This document shows positions 60,801 through 64,000 of a stretch of 64,000 bases of DNA, piece by piece. Source of the stretch: Gongronella butleri (lineage: Eukaryota > Mucoromycota > Mucoromycetes > Mucorales > Cunninghamellaceae); assembly GCA_025201375.1 (NCBI GenBank), contig JAIWZP010000047.1:171106-235105 (forward strand), given 5' to 3'. The position numbers were made by a program, and so were the translations under genes. The notes beneath the pieces were generated by a model that ran no database searches, was not told where the DNA came from, and saw only the letters and a program-made list of their open reading frames with translations. Position 1 is the first letter of the stretch; each line of letters opens with the position of its first letter.

Positions 60801-61160
60801 AAAAGCTCATCTTTTCCTTTTTTTTTTTTTTTTTGTTTGTTTTCCGGGCACATTGAATCAGGACGATGATGACGAGCTCGCGGGCAGGGGTCAGGCTACA
60901 CGGAACGCCAGGACGTCTTTCACTGCGGACAGGTACAGCCATCGAGGCGAGATACGATCCAAAAATGCAAAAGCTCATATTTTCCTTCTTTTTTTTTTTT
61001 GTTTGTTTTCCGGGCACATTGAATCAGGACGATGATGACGAGCTCGCAGGCAGGGGCCAGGCTGCACGGCACGCCAGGACGTCTTTCACTGCGGACAGGT
61101 ACAGCCATTGAGGCGAGACATGGTCCAAAAAAAGGCAAAAGCTCATCTTTTCTTTTTTAT
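60801..61160 (+). repeat. 168-bp tandem repeat, two copies plus a partial third
   Basis: Units start at AAAAGCTCAT: 60801-60968, 60969-61136, then a partial copy from 61137. Each holds a T-run, TTTGTTTGTTTTCCGGGCAC, ATTGAATCAGGACGATGATG and CAGGACGTCTTTCACTGCGG. About 10-12 differences separate the two full copies. It is the first element of the subtelomere. Confidence 0.85.
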
Positions 61161-62159
61161 TCAGTGCCACTGCGGGCATTTGGATAATAGCGATGCACAA
61201 GTCATTGACGCTGGGCGGGAATACTGTATTCGTGCATTGCGACGCTTTTTTTGTCTATGAGCGCTTCTGGTGGAAGGCATCTGACGCGGATGGCCGCCAT
61301 TATGACTATACGGCTGCAAAGCTCATCAATCGCGTGTCAGCCATTCTCTACGCTACAATGCTTTTCGATTCTCTGCGAGCATGGTCAGGGCAAGTGCCAG
61401 CTGCATTTTTATCTGCGCAGTTGTTCAACCACACAATGCGCTCATTTATTCTCTCTTTTTATCGTTTTTTGTCGTTTAGCCAGTCTCTTTCTTCCCTGAA
61501 TCCGAGCTTAATAAAAAATAAGGTGATGAAGAAAGCATGAACAAACGTGCACGAGCAGTATTGGAAGTCGGCAATGGAAGAGAAATAGCACGAAAGATCT
61601 TTGCGGTTCTCTCTTTGTTTTATTTGCACACACTATCATCGCGGTCCACAGGCTACAGTACCACTCAGTTACATGTCAAAATGCACTTTGCATGAAATCA
61701 GGGCTTCTACAGTATGCTGTAGGTACTGTACATTTTCAGAAAAGGGTAAAATTGAGATTGGTCAATGCAATCTCGGATCATATCATAAATAGCAAATGAT
61801 GCGTCGCATCTTAGCAGTTGTGCGTACTGTACCGTATGTACAGTACAAGAGAGCAAAAAATGAGGAAAAGGATGCGCTATCCTTTTATGAATGGTAAAAT
61901 CGCGATTAAAACGTAAAGAGCTGGCGACAGTTGCAGCCATTGTGTGAGCGGGGGGCTTGATTAGCCGGACTAGATAAGTGCCCGGCCATCTGGATTGGAA
62001 TCCAGGGATGCGGCACTGAGAATGCACGACGTGATTTGCATCGCGTTTGCTTTATTGCTTTTTTTTCTTTTTTTCACAACTTGTGAAATACCAGTTCAGA
62101 TGCGACCAGCGCGTCTGACTTGGGGTAATCGCACATTCTCTTTCACATGGATGTGTCCA
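61161..62159. other. Subtelomeric spacer, no gene recognised
   Basis: No ORF with a domain. 61650-61860 has several TACTGTA/TACAGTA motifs, as in the internal repeat islands. CTGGATTGGAATCCAG at 61990-62005 is a short near-palindrome; I rejected it as a tRNA arm. Confidence 0.45.
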
Positions 62160-63045
62160 TTGTGATTTTTACACAATCACTATTATTTTCTTTTTTTCTT
62201 TTTTTGTTTTTGTATTTTTGTATTTTTTTGTTTTTGTATTTTTGTGTTTTTGTGTTTTTGTATTTTTGTGTTTTTGTATTTTTTTCTTTTTGTATTTTTG
62301 TATTTTTGTATTTTTTTCTTTTCCCAACAAAAGAACAACCCCCGCAAAAATAATAGTGCGAGCGCAGCGAAGCACTATTATTTTTAAAAAAACATTTTGT
62401 ATTTTTTTCTTTTTTTCTTTTTTTTTCTTCCCAACAAAAGAACAACCCCCGTTTTTCTCTTATCCCCAAAAGGAGGCCCTTTTCCAGCCAATCTTGAGAG
62501 AGGATGGCTCGTCAGAGCCATTCTCTCGAAAGAAAAAAAGACAAAAGTAAAAAAATAAAAAGATAAAAAAATAAAAAGAGAAAGAGAAAGAGAAAGAGAA
62601 GAGAAAGAGAAAGAGAAAGAGAAGAGAGAAAGACAAAAAATAAAAAAATACAAAAATGAAAAAATACAAAAATGATAAAACACTCTTTCTTTAACACTCT
62701 TTCTGTTTAACCCGCGGAGAAAAGGGCTTTCTTTTGGGGCAATATAGAAGAAAAAGGGGCATGGTTCTTTTGGGGGAAGAAAAAAAAAATAAAAAAATGA
62801 AAAAATAAAAAAATAAAAAAATGAAAAAACACTCTTTCTTTAACACAATTTCTGATACTCGCGGAGGGAAAGGGTTTCCCTTTGGGGCCATAAAAAGAAA
62901 AAAGGGGCATGGTCTTTTAGGGGGAAGAATAAAAAAAATAAAAATATACAAAAATGAAAAAATACAAAAATAAAAAAATGAAAAAATGAAAAAATACAAA
63001 AATACAAAAATACAAAAATAAAAAAATAAAAAAATAATTTTTTTT
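62160..63045. repeat. A/T-rich simple sequence with interspersed GC hairpins
   Basis: Alternates blocks of TTTTTGTATTTTTGTG, GAAAGAGAAAGA and ATAAAAAAATGAAAAAATAC with short GC-rich modules. Recurrent modules are CCCAACAAAAGAACAACCCC (two copies), a GGGGCATGGT..TTT..GGGGGAAGAA block (two copies) and a CGCGGAG..AAAGGG..CTTT..GGGGC block. Clear hairpins: ATAATAGTGC..GCACTATTAT around 62351-62382 and ATGGCTC..GAGCCAT near 62503-62523. No coding potential. Confidence 0.7.
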
Positions 63046-63395
63046 GTTTCGCTCCGCTAGCGCTCCGCTCACCCGTACTTAGTCTCGCTTCGCTCGACGA
63101 AAGCGTGGGGTATACAAATATGACGGTTTCGCTTCGCTCACCCAGGTACATGGTTTTTCGCTTCGCGAAAAACTGAAGGAATGAACAAGCAGCTGTTTGA
63201 GAGACGTGGCTCGCCAGAGCCATCGGCTCGAGAACAAAGAAAGCATTTGTTTGTTTGGGTTTCGCTTCGCTCACCCGTACATAGTCTCGCTTCGCTCGAC
63301 GAAAGCGTGGTATATACAATATATGACGGTTTCGCTTCGCTCACCCAGGTACATGGTTATTCGCTTCGCGAATAACGGAAAGAATGAACAAGCAT
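63046..63395. repeat. Duplicated subtelomeric hairpin repeat, two ~140-bp copies
   Basis: Copy 1 is about 63046-63192 and copy 2 about 63258-63395. Both carry TTCGCTTCGCTCACCC, TAGTCTCGCTTCGCTCGACG, AAAGCGTGG, TATGACGGTTTCGCTTCGC, ACCCAGGTACATGG and AATGAACAAGCA. Near the end of each is a hairpin GTT(T/A)TTCGC-TTC-GCGAA(A/T)AAC. Confidence 0.8.
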
Positions 63396-63453
63396 AGATA
63401 CGAGATTAACGGCATTCTAACAGTATCATAATATTAGACCATTCTAACACTAT

Positions 63454-63696
63454 CCTAAACGATATTACTAAACCCTAAGAGTGTCCTAAACAATATTACT
63501 GAACCTTAAGAGTATCCTAAACGATATTACTGAACCCTAAGAGTGTCCTAAACGATTCTACTGAACCCTAAGAGAATCCTAAACGATATTACTGAACCCT
63601 AAGAATGTCCTAAACGATACTACTGAACCCTAAGAGAGTCCTAAACGATACTACTGAGCCCTAAGAGTAACAAAAAAAATATGACTGAACCCTAGA
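63454..63696. repeat. 31-bp subtelomeric satellite, about 8 copies
   Basis: Units start CCTAAACGATATTACTGAAC and end CCTAAGAGTGT; starts fall exactly every 31 bases at 63454, 63485, 63516, 63547, 63578, 63609, 63640 and 63671. Each contains CCTAAAC and CCCTAA, which resemble the complement of the telomere unit. The last unit is degenerate. Confidence 0.9.
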
Positions 63697-63950
63697 TGAC
63701 CTAACGGACCATAACCTTACCCTACATACCCTAAACCAAGCTGACAATATACATACGTTAGACGACAATAGCGAACGGGTGAGCTAACCGAAGGGAAGCG
63801 AAACAAGAAGAGTGGACAGAAACAAGCATTAGAAACCGTATAAGAAATAAGGAGCAGCCAAATAAAAAAAATGCTAGGAAGAAGGATAAGGAATAAGGAA
63901 AGGGAACAAACTAAGGGACGCGCAAGACGAAGGCATATAGGCAATGGAGA
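63697..63950. other. Spacer between satellite and telomere
   Basis: A/G-rich sequence on the + strand with no repeat of clear period and no ORF worth calling. Confidence 0.5.
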
Positions 63951-64000
63951 TTAGGATTTAGGTTTAGGGTTTAGGGTTTAGGGTTTAGGGTTTAGGGGTT
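63951..64000 (+). repeat. Telomere, TTTAGGG array
   Basis: After a degenerate start (TTAGGATTTAGG) there are five TTTAGGG units, the last followed by an extra G. The G-rich strand runs towards the window end, as expected for the right end of a chromosome. Confidence 0.93.

Noticed and set aside
61941..62010. tRNA gene around GGATTGGAATCC
   Set aside because: The stretch is a palindrome rather than a T-arm; no acceptor or anticodon stem pairs around it on either strand.
62143..62999. Several 60-110 codon F/K/Y-rich ORFs in the subtelomere
   Set aside because: They come from A/T simple repeats and have no natural composition.
63415..63700. CRISPR-like array in the 31-bp satellite
   Set aside because: The units are contiguous with no spacers, and the DNA is eukaryotic and telomere-adjacent.

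Overview
This window is eukaryotic nuclear DNA that runs to a chromosome end: the last ~40 bases are a TTTAGGG-type telomere array with the G-rich strand at the 3' end. I could model 19 intact protein genes, 16 of them spliced, with about 81 introns, mostly 50-110 nt, that start GTA followed by A-runs and end in long T-tracts before AG. All exon joins given were checked by hand for reading phase and for agreement with family motifs; none has transcript support. The gene set (F1Fo ATP synthase subunit e, RAC1, Fip1, Mph1/FANCM, a MARCH5-type ligase with the short RING-CH spacing I associate with fungal homologues, Rud3/GMAP-210, Spc3, an F-box protein, PTS1-tagged 4CL-like ligases) points to an opisthokont, most likely an early-diverging fungus. 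The TTTAGGG telomere is unusual for fungi, so the placement stays open.

Layout. 1-7.3 kb: the Mph1/FANCM helicase gene (+) and a small secreted-protein gene (-). 7.3-17.3 kb: a repeat island without housekeeping genes. It holds degenerate dispersed repeats, two solo LTRs of one family each with its own 5-bp target-site duplication, a Tc1/mariner-like long-inverted-repeat element, and inside that a hAT-like element with an 8-bp target-site duplication and a tRNA-like segment. 17.3-31.1 kb: a dense gene block with ATP synthase e, glucosamine-6-phosphate deaminase, MARCH5-like ligase, a coiled-coil protein, a small unknown protein, a carotenoid oxygenase, a NIPA-type transporter and RAC1. 31.1-35.3 kb: a second repeat island sharing families with the first. 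35.3-60.3 kb: F-box protein, DDX21-type nucleolar helicase, two tandem peroxisomal acyl-CoA ligases, mitochondrial isoleucyl-tRNA synthetase, Rud3-type golgin, Fip1, a BTB/KCTD protein and signal peptidase subunit Spc3. 60.3-64 kb: subtelomere with a 168-bp tandem repeat, A/T-rich simple sequence carrying GC hairpins, a duplicated hairpin repeat, a 31-bp satellite and the telomere.

The genes serve unrelated housekeeping roles (DNA repair, translation, secretion, mRNA 3' processing, mitochondrial ATP synthesis, signalling). The only evident functional cluster is the tandem pair of ligases. I found no CRISPR, operon or clearly new multi-gene system. The most unusual material is the nested transposon complex and the subtelomeric hairpin repeats, one of which shows a compensatory base change between copies.
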